This document shows positions 23,422-33,775 of a stretch of 64,000 bases of DNA, one piece after another. The stretch covers positions 6,381,147 to 6,445,146 of the forward strand of contig NW_004955416.1 in assembly GCF_000276665.1 (NCBI RefSeq). The letters run 5' to 3'. The number at the start of each line of letters is the position of its first letter. Within the stretch, counting starts at the first letter, position 1. Under the pieces are notes generated by a model. The model ran no database searches. It worked only from the letters and a program-made list of their open reading frames with translations, and was not told the origin of the DNA. This DNA is from Chinchilla lanigera. Taxonomy: Eukaryota > Chordata > Mammalia > Rodentia > Chinchillidae. Made by a program: the position numbers and the translations under genes.

Positions 23422-23903
23422 TGTTACGGTTTAGAAATAGAAAGTCCCCTAAAAGCTGCCCTCATGTGTTCAAAAGTGGGTCTTTTGGAAGGTAATTGAA
23501 TCAAGGAGTGCTATACTCATCAGTGGATTGACCCACTTATACGTTGATGGCTAATTGTGCTGTTAGGAGTCAGGTACTGGTCAGAAGAGGTGGGTCACTG
23601 GGGACATGACCTGAAGGGTACATTCTTGTCCCCAGCTCCCCTTCCCATCTATCTCTATCAGCTCTATCTCTAGCTCTAGCTCTAGCTCTAGCTCTAGCTC
23701 TAGCTCTAACTCTTTTTCCCTTCCAGGCAGCCCTGTAGTGATCTCACCTTCCTTCTGCCAGATCTTCCCACCATGCTTTTTCTGCCTGGAGTCAGCCAAC
23801 ATGGACTGAATCTTCTAAAAGCCTTGAGCCAAAATAAGCCTCTCCTCCTTTACATTATGGGTGTCAGGTATTTTGTTCCAGTCACAAGAAAGTAACTAAG
23901 GCA
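23422..23903 (+). mobile_element. Solo LTR, ERVL-MaLR-like
   Basis: It starts TGTTACGGTTTAG and ends gtaactaaggca. The flanks TGTGG (23417-23421) and TGCGG (23904-23908) form a 5-bp TSD differing at one base, a T/C change. The element is longer than its relatives because an AGCTCT-type hexamer expansion occupies 23661-23710. The 3' part has the usual ggactgaatctt ... aataagcc ... gtattttgt order. Confidence 0.85.
23661..23710. repeat. Hexanucleotide microsatellite (TAGCTC)n inside LTR
   Basis: About seven near-perfect TAGCTC units, preceded by degenerate CTATCT units. It lies within the central part of the LTR. On the minus strand it reads as alternating Glu-Leu codons, which is an artefact. 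Confidence 0.95.
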
Positions 23904-24339
23904 TGCGGCCGCTTAAAAAACTGAAACTTTGCCTCCATGAGCTCCAAGAAAGAAAGTGAAGGTGATGACAGTGAGGTGACTGGGACTGGGGCCATGACGG
24001 ACCATGAGCTACTGAAGGCATGAGAAACCTGACCATGGAAAGGAAAATGAAAACCAGGAACATCATGAAGGAGAGGCCCCAAGGCTCCACTCCATTCCAT
24101 GAGGCCTGCTGGGCTTCACTGAAAGCACAAAATAATTCCCCCAAGTGTTTTCTATGTCCTTAGAATAAATTGCCCTTTCCATAGACTACAAGGGGAAAAC
24201 TAATTTCTTAAAATTAAAAATATTACTGGTGATGCTATAGAGGAGACTTCTACAGGCCTTGTAAAAATCAAGAAAAGTTTCTCAAACCTGAACAGTTATA
24301 AAAACAGCTTGGCATGTTAAAAGCACAGATCACCACTTA

Positions 24340-24800
24340 ATATTATGGTCTCAGTGCATCCATGTATGGATACAAATTCCTCAAATTTACCCTTCTTTAT
24401 GGCAGAGATATGAATAAATCGGGCACACCTGCTTAAATATCACATGGTTTCTCTTACTGAGAAGCGCAAGTACTGTATAAATAAAGAACAAAATAAAAGA
24501 TAGATATTAGGAAGTAGGGAGATCTTTTTCAGATCAGAAGGGAAACTAGAGATGGAGGAGGTGGAAGGAAGGGGAAGAAAAGGAGATGAAAAAAAGAAGA
24601 AAAAAATGTAAATAGAGCTTTCGCAAATGGAGAGGGGACCAAGAGCCGGAAGAAGCAGAGAAAGATGGGAGAGGAAGGGGATGAGGAAAGAATTAAAATG
24701 TGTTCTGTACCTGTAATATTTCCCCACAATAAATGCAATCATTATGTACTGCAAACATGCTAATATAAAATAGAAATTAAAACATGTAAAAAAAGAGAAA
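24340..24800 (+). mobile_element. L1 3' end fragment
   Basis: A short segment related to the distal ORF2 (gcatccatgtatgga ... tacccttctttatgg, in antisense order) lies beside a sense-oriented 3' UTR. The UTR has a purine-rich tract at 24530-24690, then caataaatgcaatcattatg, then an A-rich end at 24790. The mixed orientation suggests a 5'-inverted (twin-priming) L1 insertion, but the boundary is unclear. Confidence 0.55.
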
Positions 24801-25899
24801 CAAAACCCCGCAGCCACCCTGGGACTCTTCTGCAGAATCTGCCTCAAAAGTTCTGACTCAGGCTCAGGCCTCAAGAAGATGCCAGTGATTTCTTATATTC
24901 AGGTAAGTGTGCTCCATATTTGATGAGGTGAATCTCTACATCTTTTCAAAGGCAAGTTCAATAAACAGGAGGTAATCCTTCCTTCCACAGCAGTGATTTA
25001 AGTGCATATATGTGGAATCAAAGACATATTCCTTGTCTTCCAGAAAATAAAAAAGTTTTTAATTCTGGAATATGCTGGACTAGACCAACCAATCAAAAAA
25101 TTCTTTAGAAACTAAGGAGCAAAGCATAAATACATATTTGTACACAATTTTATCTAATTTTAGAGATCAGAACAAACTCAAAAAAGCATTTGAACTATGT
25201 TTGCATCATATACATTTAAATCAATAAAACTTGTGAATTTGTGAGTTCTATCTACCCAATGTACAGAGCTGAACACCAGTTTTATATTGCAGGGAGAAAA
25301 ACAGTCTATAGTTAAAAGATTGAGAAGAAAATATGCAGTTATGGAAAAGAATTTAAAGGGTGTTTGTTAAGTTTTTGCTCTTTTATCTTTAGAATAAAAA
25401 ACAAACAAGAAAAAAGAATTTGAAGGTCAATATTCAAGAAGAGTAGTACAGACCTTCATTAACTCAGTAAATTAATTAATGTGAATTCACAGTTACTGTG
25501 AAAGTCTTAAATCCAAATTCCAGAGACAGTGTGTTCCAAATCCACAAGAAGAGCTTTGTAGGGCCTTGGAAGAATATCTATAAACTACAGGCTGAGGTAC
25601 ACATTCGTGTTGCTTCAGCCACTAGTTCTACTAGGAGCTATAATTTCAGGATTCTTTCTTAGAGCGGTATCTTTCTTCTGAAAGTAATCTAACCTACTTC
25701 TGAGAAGACAGACAGACCTTCAGCCCCCAGAGGCCCTGAGATACAGTGTTCCAACATGGTCAGGAGTTCAGTACTTGAGTCATGCGGATATGGGCTCAAA
25801 TCCCAGAAGGCAAGGTCTGTTTTTACTTAGTGCCTTTTCTAATATATAAAATGGTCTTTTCTAATACATGAAGTGGTCTAATATATTAGATAGTGGCTT
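24801..25899. other. Unassigned AT-rich sequence
   Basis: No repeat or gene was recognised. There is a textbook donor-like word (CAGGTAAGT) at 24899-24907, but no exon-like open frame or acceptor pairing supports it. Confidence 0.35.
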
Positions 25900-26018
25900 T
25901 TCTAGTATATCAAACTAAAAACCTCTACCTATTAGAAGTGTGAGAATTAAATCAGAAATTACGTGGCAGCACTTAATAAAGGACCTGGCATTTAGCAGAA
26001 TCTCAATAAATTTGCATG
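25900..26018 (+). mobile_element. MIR SINE 3' part
   Basis: gagaattaaatcagaaatt, then gcacttaataaaggacctgg, then agaatctcaataaattt is the MIR 3' order (cart-like end and AATAAA run). Confidence 0.55.
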
Positions 26019-26120
26019 TTTATTCATTTGTTTTTATTTTAAAGAGAGTAGTAAATGAAAAAAAAAGAACAATAGCAGCATACATCACAAATATAAACAA
26101 AACAAAGCAAGAACATTAAA

Positions 26121-26430
26121 AGTGATACAGGGTTTCAAGACAAAAGTGATAGGAATTAACAGTGGTTGTTATATTACACATTGTTATATTCAACTACATT
26201 ACTCAGATTACCAGATGTAAGAATGGAAGATTGTTCAAACCATTAAAAAGGATAAAAAAAATGATTATTAGATAAAATATTAGTGATAAGACAGAGTTTC
26301 ACGAGACAAGACAGTAGGAATTCACCCTGGTTGTTCAATTGCATATTGTTGTCTTCAGATCAGTTGCTCAGATTACCAGATATAAGCATGCTAAATGTGA
26401 ATGTTTAGGAGATTGTTCTAGCAGGGCCTA
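26121..26430. repeat. Tandem duplication, period about 161 bp
   Basis: 26121-26240 and 26282-26430 align throughout. Both begin agtgata, carry gtttcA(c)gagacaa-like sequence, aggaatt, ggttgtt and ctcagattaccagat, and end with agattgttc. Identity is roughly three quarters, so the duplication is old. No family name is recognised. Confidence 0.75.
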
Positions 26431-27267
26431 TTGTGATTAACCCAACACTCACATTGTGCAGATGAAGGAACTGTGATTGGCAGGATTTGGGAATGAACAC
26501 AATCTTTGGGTATCTAGGTCATGTTCTCAGGAAACCATTCAGTTGTGTTTGTTTGATAGTACTGTAACTCGAACGGGAAGTGAGCTAGATTTATGTTCTT
26601 TGAGTTATTCTCTGGGAATTAATTGGAGCATGTCACACTTTTACAAAAATCTTTTTAAAGGATGCTCTCAGCTTTGCATATTATGAATAACAAACTGAAG
26701 ATAATTGTTTTTTGAAAACCTTTACTTTTTGTAAATTATATCCAGGTTTTACACACAGGCTTTAAAAATACTTAAACACAGAATAACCCCACAGTGAATG
26801 GCTTGCTAGATGAAGAGGTGGTTGCTTGACATGACATGTCCTCACTGGGGCGGCATGTTGTTAGGTGTCAGCCATGAAAACACAAACGCAGACAGAACCA
26901 TAAGTGCCAAGGCCCTGGGGTCAGAAGAGCATGGTGTGTTTTAAGAGTTGGAAAACTCTTATTGCAGTGTGACTAGAACATATCGGAAAATGAAAAAAGT
27001 AGCTGGCAGTAATGGAAGTATAGTGAAAGAACACTATAATGTATGAAAAGGGCTTGCCACTATGATCATACATGTATGTATTTAATAAATGACAGGACAG
27101 GTACTATAGTGTTTTTCTTATAGTTATAATGTGTTTGTTTGTTTGTTTTGTGGTACAAGCCTTCTTTTGAAAGTCATAGTCAATATCTGCAGATCATCAT
27201 ATGCAGTTCACAGCAAAGAGTAGGCCCTCAGTAAATGGTGGTGGCAGTTACTATATAACACAATTAA
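26431..27267. other. Unassigned non-coding sequence
   Basis: Nothing recognised. Confidence 0.35.
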
Positions 27268-27460
27268 TTTTTTTGGCTGTACTGAGGGTTAAGCCCAGGG
27301 CCTTCACACCCAGCTAAATTCTCAGCCGTTTTATTTTTCATTTGGAGAAATGGTCTCCCTAAGTCACTAAATGGCCCAGCTATACTCAAACCTGCAGTCC
27401 TGCCTCAGCTTCCCAGAGTATTACATTACAGCCATGCACTCACACCTGTTGGTAAAACTT
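27268..27460 (-). mobile_element. B1-ID dimeric SINE, antisense
   Basis: On the plus strand the ID part comes first (ggctgtactgagggttaagc, then cacacccagctaaa) and the antisense B1 follows (gagaaatggtctccct, then cctgcctcagcttccc). This is the reverse of the order at 22795 and 54318, as expected for a minus-strand copy. Diverged. Confidence 0.75.
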
Positions 27461-28096
27461 TTAACACAGTATTTGGCCTATTGTAAGCATTCAAAACTAT
27501 TTTTTTGACAAGCCAAAACAGCATTATTAATATTATTACATAAAACATTAATGTAGCAAATGCTGAGTCGTATTTGTGGATTTGTTACATGAATGAGCAA
27601 AGCTGTAAGATAGTAACCAATAACTTAGCAATGGAAAGCCTTGGCACTACTTTACCTATCCCTAACACATCAATATTGAATGCTTCTATAATGGCAAGGA
27701 TTTTTTAAGAAATAATAGTTACTCTATTTAAGGCCAAAATATGAACCAAAAGCTGTGTAACAAAAGTTAGTCCTATGTGCCCTAGGCTGATGGTCAAATC
27801 CAACATTTCTTTTAATGACACTGAAAAGAAGAAAACAAGTGAAATTCAACAGGTTAAGAATAAAACAAAAATTCTAGAACAAGCAGTATTCACACAGTTA
27901 GATAAATGTTCAGATTGCCCCTACTTCCAACATAGTGAGCTACAGTTATAGTTGAGAAACTGGAAGTATCATTTAGAGATGATTTGATTGGTGAAATTAG
28001 GCCTTTGCCTAATTTGGGTATGTTTTAGCAGCCTTTGGCCTGAGATTGGCTGATAGTCTAGCTGCTATGATTGGCTGAACTCAGTTGTTATTGACT
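27461..28096. other. Unassigned AT-rich sequence
   Basis: Nothing recognised. Confidence 0.35.
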
Positions 28097-28120
28097 CTGA
28101 TACACTCTTAAGTGTATCAG
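28097..28120. repeat. Perfect inverted repeat (10-bp arms, 4-bp spacer)
   Basis: CTGATACACT at 28097-28106 and its exact complement AGTGTATCAG at 28111-28120 are separated by CTTA. The right arm is formed by the terminus of the LTR that starts at 28113, so the palindrome spans an insertion boundary. Confidence 0.95.
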
Positions 28121-28539
28121 TCACTTTCCCTTCACTGGGACAAAATATCTAACATCACTGGGACAAAAGGCCCAACATTTCCAACTTAAGAGAGGACAGG
28201 TTTATTTTAGCTTATGGTTCTCATGGGTTCAGTCCATGGTATACTGGCTCTAAAGCAGAAATAGCACGGTGGGAGGACCTGGCAAGGAAAGCTCCTCACC
28301 TCATGGCCTCCAGGAAGCCAAGAGTGAGGAGGGAAGCCAGAAACAAGAACACACTCATCCAGGATATGGCCCCGTGACATCTCTTCTGATCAGGCCCACC
28401 TCCTAACAGCACTGTCAGCTATAAATTCACCAATGAACTAAGCCACTGATGAGTGTAGTGCTTCATGATCCAGGCACCTTCCAAAAGCCCCACCTCTGAA
28501 CACAAAATTTGTGGGGGGACATTTTACATACATCATAAA
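28113..28539 (-). mobile_element. Solo LTR, ERVL-MaLR-like, antisense
   Basis: The plus strand begins TGTATCAGTCACTTTCCC and ends near acatacatcata, the reverse complement of the MaLR plan seen at 14513. The flanks TTAAG (28108-28112) and TTAGG (28540-28544) match at four of five bases, a likely TSD with one substitution. A short internal duplication (actgggacaaaa twice, 28134-28168) marks the R/U5 side. Confidence 0.82.
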
Positions 28540-28746
28540 TTAGGTTGAGTTACAACTGCTTTACATGTCAAGTTAGGTTACAGTTCCCTATGTGCACAGG
28601 CTGTATTGAGCCAAACTTTACCATCCAAGTACAAAGGCAGGTTTAGTTCAGAGTTAATTTAACAATAACAGAAAGTAATTTATCCTTTGTATTTTTTTAT
28701 TACTTAGGATTGAAACCATGACCTTTACACTAATCTATATTCCCAG

Positions 28747-28782
28747 ATTCTATAGATTACACTAATTCTATAGATTACACTA
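28747..28782. repeat. Exact 18-bp tandem duplication
   Basis: attctatagattacacta is present twice in tandem, with related actaatctatat words on both sides. Likely slippage. Confidence 0.95.
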
Positions 28783-28798
28783 ATCTATATTTTGGGGT

Positions 28799-28856
28799 GT
28801 TTGTTTTGTTTTGTTTTGTTTTGTTTTGAGACAGGGTCTCACTAAGGGTCTCAGTT
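28799..28856 (-). mobile_element. (GTTTT)n with short B1 fragment
   Basis: A GTTTT simple repeat (28800-28828) is followed by gagacagggtctcac. This is the antisense tail end of a 7SL-derived SINE, which then breaks off. Confidence 0.7.
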
Positions 28857-30132
28857 TCTTTGTACTTTCTTAACTGGGAAATACTGTTTAAAAAGCCCTA
28901 CATTGACTTGTTTTTAGGAAAAATCTTTAATAAGCTCAGGCCAAGACAGACCCAGGGAAAGGAACAATGACTGGCTGAACACTGACCACTAGCTTCTGAG
29001 GCTTTCTGTTTTTCCTCTGTCTTAAACCCACAACTCCCAGAAGGGTTTATATTCTCCTATAGTTGTGTATGAAGAAGCCATAACACATTATGTATCACCC
29101 AAGCAGTGCAGTAAGCATTTGAGACTGAACTCTTGTCTGCTTCAATTCAGCCCTGAGCCATTGCAGGCTGCAACACAACCTGACTCCACGAGTCTCAGCC
29201 TCAGACTGGTGCTCGGCCTGGCAGGATTCTCACTCAGGACCCAACTGCAAGAGACCACGCAGTGAGAATGCAAAGCCTGGCTCTCTTGGTACACTCAAAA
29301 GCAAACCCACCATTTTCAAATCCCACACTACATGGTGAAAAACTATTTTGGTGACCTTAGCCCAATCATATTTAAAGGCTCTCTCCTTTCCTCCATAGAG
29401 GAACATAGATGTTGAGATTCTCCAGAAGGCAAACAAGCCTTGCACACTATTTCCTTCAAAAGAAACTCAATTTCTTTTGGGAAAAAATAGATCTCTTTCA
29501 TTAAAGAATGAATTTAAACAATACCCTTTGCCCTTTGCACATTTCTTTTTGCTTAGCCTACATCTCTTGAAAATGCCTTGGGACACACCTCCCTCAAAGC
29601 CCACTCAGGGGGCACTAAATGCTGCCCACTCCCAAGTAGGCCCCACGCAGCCCCTGGGGCAGTCCCCACCGTCCCCGGAGCAAAACTGGGGCTCAGCCTC
29701 AACCATGGGAAAAGGTAAACCAACCTGGCAGCTCCTGCAACCTCAACTGGTGGTGATGGAAAACAAGCTCCAAAATCACAGCCTGGGGTTTCCACCCTGG
29801 CTCCTCCTGGGCGTGACTGTAGCCCAGGGGCAGTGGGGAAGTTGGTGCCTGGAGTGGGTCAACCGGCAGGAGAGCAGCAAGCTACAAACAAAGAAACCTC
29901 CCCTCCTGCAAGGACACCTCCAACCAGGGACCAAGGTGAACGCCAGTCCACGTGGTCCTGGCCACAGAACACTTCCAGAGCAAGCAAAAACAAGCATGCC
30001 AGCAGCACAAAGGAAAGCCTGCAGTGCCCCTAATCCCCTCTGCCAGTGAAGAAATGCTCCAGTATCACAAGCAGGGCCATGAAGAATGTATTTGCTGCAG
30101 AGCAGTAATAAATGGGTAAGTGGCACAGATGC
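28857..30132. other. Repeat-free, partly GC-rich sequence
   Basis: 29570-30060 is clearly richer in G+C than its surroundings and has a 190-codon plus-strand open frame (29477-30049). The frame is low in recognisable structure and overlaps open frames on the minus strand. I see no domain and no exon signals, so I do not call it a gene. A short LTR-end-like word (tttcaaatcccacactac) occurs at 29315-29332 and again at 30645-30662. Confidence 0.45.
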
Positions 30133-30675
30133 TGTGTTACTCACTTTCCTATCAAACTTTTCTCACTGGGACAAAATTCCTGACATCCCACAACTTAAAG
30201 GAGGTGAGGTTCATTTTGCTTATAGCTTGAGAAGGTTCAGTCCACAGTCAGCTGGTTCCAAGACAGAAACTATGTGATAGAAGAGTGTGACAGAGGAAAG
30301 TTGCTCATGCCAGGGCAGCCATTAAGCAGACAGAAGCAAGGAGCTGAGGCCAAAACTTCACCCTTTCAGTGATACCCGCACCTCTTCCAACTGGGCCCTG
30401 CCTCCTAACAGCACATTTAACTGTGATGTACACCTAGAATCCCCGCACTGCACAAGGCTGGGACAAGAAGATTAAAAGTTCCAGCCCGGCCTGGGCCATT
30501 TAGTAACTTAGTGAGAAGTGAGATCCTGTCACAAAAACTTTTTAAATTTGTTTTCCCTTTTTTAGAAGCTGAGTGTGAAAGCCAGAACCCAATCACCTTC
30601 CAAACACCCCATCTCTAAATACATAAGACTTTGGGGGAATATTTTCAAATCCCACACTACACAGTAAAGCAGAGT
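30133..30675 (-). mobile_element. Solo LTR, ERVL-MaLR-like, antisense, split by a SINE
   Basis: The plus strand starts TGTGTTACTCACTTTCC and runs in antisense LTR order (gacaaaattcctgac, ggttcagtccacagtc, then ccctgcctcctaacagcac). A SINE at 30421-30550 interrupts it. It resumes with agccagaacccaatcacc and ends near aatcccacactacac. No convincing TSD is seen. Confidence 0.78.
30421..30550 (+). mobile_element. B1 SINE inserted in LTR
   Basis: gtgatgtacacctagaatcc, then ttccagcccggcctggg, then gagatcctgtca and an A/T-rich end follow B1 order. It lies inside the LTR at 30133-30675 and is therefore younger. Confidence 0.75.
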
Positions 30676-32494
30676 TTTAGATCTAAGCCTTAACAGAGGC
30701 ATTATCGTCATCACAACCATCATTATCATCATTGCCATCATCACTTCTCCTGTGGAATCTCATTACCAAAGTAAGTGGTGGGGGGAGATGGCCATGAGTT
30801 CAAACAACTGGAGTCCCACCTAAATTCTTTGTGAATTAAGCTCATCTTCTAAACCTGGAGGCTGGCACAGATGGTCTGGAAAATGGCACCAAGTGCCACT
30901 GAAAGCCAGAACTTTCTGTTCCATGTGCCAGGATCTGTGAGGTTGTATTCCTTATCAGTTCACATGCACTGGGGGAAACTGAGTCACCAGTTGTCTATGC
31001 ATAGGTTCTACAATCCCCCTTTACCCTGAGCTAGGTAAGTAACATCACTTTCAATCATAGACCTTGGAGACCTAGGAAAGCACAGCAAAAGAAAAAGATC
31101 AGCTAAGTGATATCTACCCTCTGATGATCATCTTCTCACAGAAGGGTCCCTTGGAACCACTGTGGACAATCCAGAAAGATGAGTGAAGATGACTTGGCTC
31201 CATCATGCCTGAACATGAAGGACTAGACATTGCTTACCTTCCAACTGGGAGGACTTGAATCAGACCTTAAAAAAAAAAAAAATGCTTTCAATGGCTCCCC
31301 CATCACCCAGCTTGGAAGAAGCGGATCCGCTGTGATAATTCCTTGGGGTACATTTCCATCCCCAGCTCCTATCGGGGGAAAGGCATGTGCCAAATCTTGG
31401 GATAAAGCTTACAGATGGATTCAGGGATGAAGGCCCAAGAGTCTCACATTTCCATTCTCACCATGTGCCAAGAACAGGTCCAGCCACCGCATCAGAAGTC
31501 CTAAGTGGGAAGCTATTTCAGGCCCCACGAGAGGCAGAGATAACCCATCATTACTGGATAAAAAGTCCAAGCACTAAAATAACTGAGAAATGATGACATT
31601 CTGAAGTAAAGCAATGGATCTTGTGTCCAGGAATTTTCCTTTGAGGACAAAAACAAGGGGCCTCTGATTTGACTGTGTGACTGGCAGAGGAAGAAGAGCA
31701 TATTTTAGCTCAGTACGTATAGCTGTACTCCCGGCTGGGTTGGGCTAGGAAGCAGCACTTTTTCCATCTAAATTGTTGAAGTACTTCCGATTTCTTCAGT
31801 GTGAATATTTCCCCCAACATTCTGCCTCAAAACTGTCCTTCACCAGTTTAAACCAGGCTTTCCTTGCTCAAGGAGAGGCCCTCAGGGAGACGACAAGACC
31901 TATGGTACCCAGCTGACATGGAAGAACCAGTCTTAAAGATTTGATGAAATATTTTAGAATTGTAAGGCTTTAGAATAAAGTGAGGCAAACCTCTTAGAGA
32001 CTATACTTTGTAATTAAAAATAAACATAACCTATCCTGCAGCTTGTTTTCCATGTGGGACATAACCTGTCTGAGTGCACACAGATACCATAGCAGCTGGA
32101 GGTGGATCTAGCAGCCCCCTCCCTCCCACCTCAGGCCCAGAGATTAGTGTCCAAATTTACACTTTCTGTATGTCTGCTCTGAATCTAATGAGTCACAGAA
32201 AAGGGCTTCACCTGGATACATAGGACACAAGAGGAAGAATGTTTAGGAGTTATGGTGAGGGTCAGGGAAAGAGCTAGGGTTTGTCCTAGGATGAGGATTG
32301 GGAGAAAATCCCAAGAAAACAGAGAAACGCCTTCTCCAAATATATCTCAGTTTCCATTTTCACCTAACCAGTCCTAAATCCTTGGACAGTGGTGATATGA
32401 ACAAATGGCATGTTGGAACATAAACTGGCAAGTTCTAAGGGAAGTTTGTGTGTTAAGCACTTGGTAGTGTCATAGCACTAAAGGCAGCGTGTAT
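30676..32494. other. Unassigned non-coding sequence
   Basis: No gene was recognised. It includes ATC-rich microsatellite-like sequence at 30700-30745 (catcattatcatcattgcc) and a 13-base A run at 31269-31281. Confidence 0.4.
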
Positions 32495-33010
32495 CTGTCA
32501 TAAATTGCTGTGTAAGAATTTCCCCAATATGCTTAAAATAACAGCCCTTTTATTGCCACACTTCTTGTAGGTGAGGATTTTTCGTAGGGCTCAGCAGGAA
32601 CTGCCCATCTGTGCCCTGTGGAGTATTGGCTGAAACAGCTCAGCTGGGGCTGGAGCGTGAAGATGATCTCACTCGCCCTGGTGTCTTGGGCACCTCTTTC
32701 TCTTCCACGTGATCTCTCTCTCCACATGGCCTGTCTCCCTAGCAGGACCACCTGGACTTCTTCATCTCTGGAGAGAATGAGGAAGACGTATGGCCTGTTT
32801 AATGTCTGGGCTTATGAGCTTAGAATATCTCTTCCATCCTACTGTATTGCTCCAAACCAGTCCCAAGGCAGGGTTCAGTGGTAAGGAGAGAGAGAGAGAT
32901 TCCACTTTTTCACAGAGGAGCAGCAAAGTTGGGACGCAAAAGACATAGACCTGGGAGGCAGGGTTCCTTATGGCCAGTTTTTATAAGCTGCTCCATGGTA
33001 CTTGTCACCA
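32495..33010 (-). mobile_element. MLT1-like LTR, antisense
   Basis: The plus-strand order is aattgctgtgtaagaattt, atgcttaaaataacagccc, agggctcagcaggaactg, cagctggggctggagcg, ccacatggcctgtctcc, then a weak distal part. This is the antisense plan of older MLT1-type MaLR LTRs. It is more diverged than the TGTTATGG copies. Confidence 0.65.
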
Positions 33011-33140
33011 GGAAGCATGGTCCCATATAATGGAAGAGAGAAGAGGATCCAAGAACAGGTGGTGAGATCTGAATCTACTCTTGTAGATTCTTGTGCTCAG
33101 TCATCGCGGCCTCAGGCAAGTCACCACCTGAGCCTCCTAC

Positions 33141-33251
33141 AATAAAGAAACTTCTGGAGCTGGGGATTTAGCTCAGAGGCACAACGCCTGCCTGGCAAGT
33201 GCAAGGTTGTGAGTTCGGTTCCCGGTACCAGAAAAAAATAAAGAAACTTCT
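33141..33251 (+). mobile_element. ID SINE, recent insertion with 15-bp TSD
   Basis: The body at 33156-33236 is a tRNA-derived ID unit ending in an A-rich tail. The Pol III A box TAGCTCAGAGG lies at 33169-33179 and the B box AGTTCGGTTCC at 33212-33222, both close to consensus. The perfect 15-bp direct repeat AATAAAGAAACTTCT flanks it (33141-33155 and 33237-33251), which marks it as one of the youngest insertions in the window. It landed at the left edge of an older B1-ID element. Confidence 0.95.
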
Positions 33252-33440
33252 GAGCAGAGTGTGATGGGACATGCCTAAAATCCTAGAACTCTGGAAGGAG
33301 AGGCAGGAGAATCACAAGTATTTCAAGCCCAGCCTTGGCTAACCAGAGACCCTGCATCAAAATGAGAAAAGAAAAAATGGAATGGTGATGTAGCTCAGTG
33401 TGAATAAATAAATAAATGAATGAATAAATAAATAAGGGGC
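33252..33440 (+). mobile_element. Older B1-ID dimeric SINE with AATA tail
   Basis: gagcagagtgtgatgggaca, cctaaaatcctagaactc, ggcaggagaatcacaag and gagaccctgcatc form the B1 part. gtgatgtagctcagtg is the remnant of the ID part. An (AATA/AATG)n tail ends it near 33440. Confidence 0.75.
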
Positions 33441-33580
33441 TTTCTATAATTCTGGAATATGACACAGTGAATTAGCTGGAATGACAAAATGAAATCAAAG
33501 CATATTGAAAACCAGGGACTATCATGCAATTCCAAAAAACTTTTAATCCATATATTAATGTTGCAATATGTATTTCATTC

Positions 33581-33591
33581 CCCCCCCCTCC
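33581..33591. repeat. Poly-C run
   Basis: A C-rich homopolymer run (cccccccctccc) sits between two unique segments. Confidence 0.9.
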
Positions 33592-33609
33592 CTTCTAAAA
33601 AGCATCCAA

Positions 33610-33775
33610 GATAAAGAGTGGCTGGCTGAGGGCAATCTGCAAATCCCACAAAGAGCTGTGCTGTCTAGCAAGCTCAGGGTACAAACCCGGCTCTGCCACT
33701 TTCTAGCACGGAGAATCACTTGCCTCTCTGACTCTCAGTGTCATCAATAAAGTTACATTTTCATGAAGATTAGGG
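33610..33775 (+). mobile_element. MIR SINE remnant
   Basis: ctcagggtacaaacccggctctgcc, then actttctagcacg, tgcctctctgactctcagt, then tcatcaataaag follow sense MIR order from the B box onward. Confidence 0.65.

Noticed and set aside
23581..23802. Open frame with alternating Glu-Leu
   Set aside because: Translation of the hexanucleotide repeat inside an LTR.
24440..24874. 144-codon minus-strand open frame rich in Phe, Ser, Leu and Pro
   Set aside because: It reads the complement of the purine-rich L1 3' UTR. Its composition is explained by that repeat.
24896..24908. Consensus-like splice donor CAGGTAAGT
   Set aside because: No acceptor-bounded open exon upstream. The preceding bases abut an L1 tail. 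A single donor word is expected by chance.
29315..30662. Repeated word tttcaaatcccacactac at 29315 and 30645 as a possible duplication
   Set aside because: The second lies at the end of an LTR. The first is too short to show whether it is an LTR end fragment or chance.
33156..33236. Possible tRNA gene
   Set aside because: The body has A and B boxes but the A-rich tail and 15-bp TSD show an ID SINE derived from a tRNA, not a tRNA gene.
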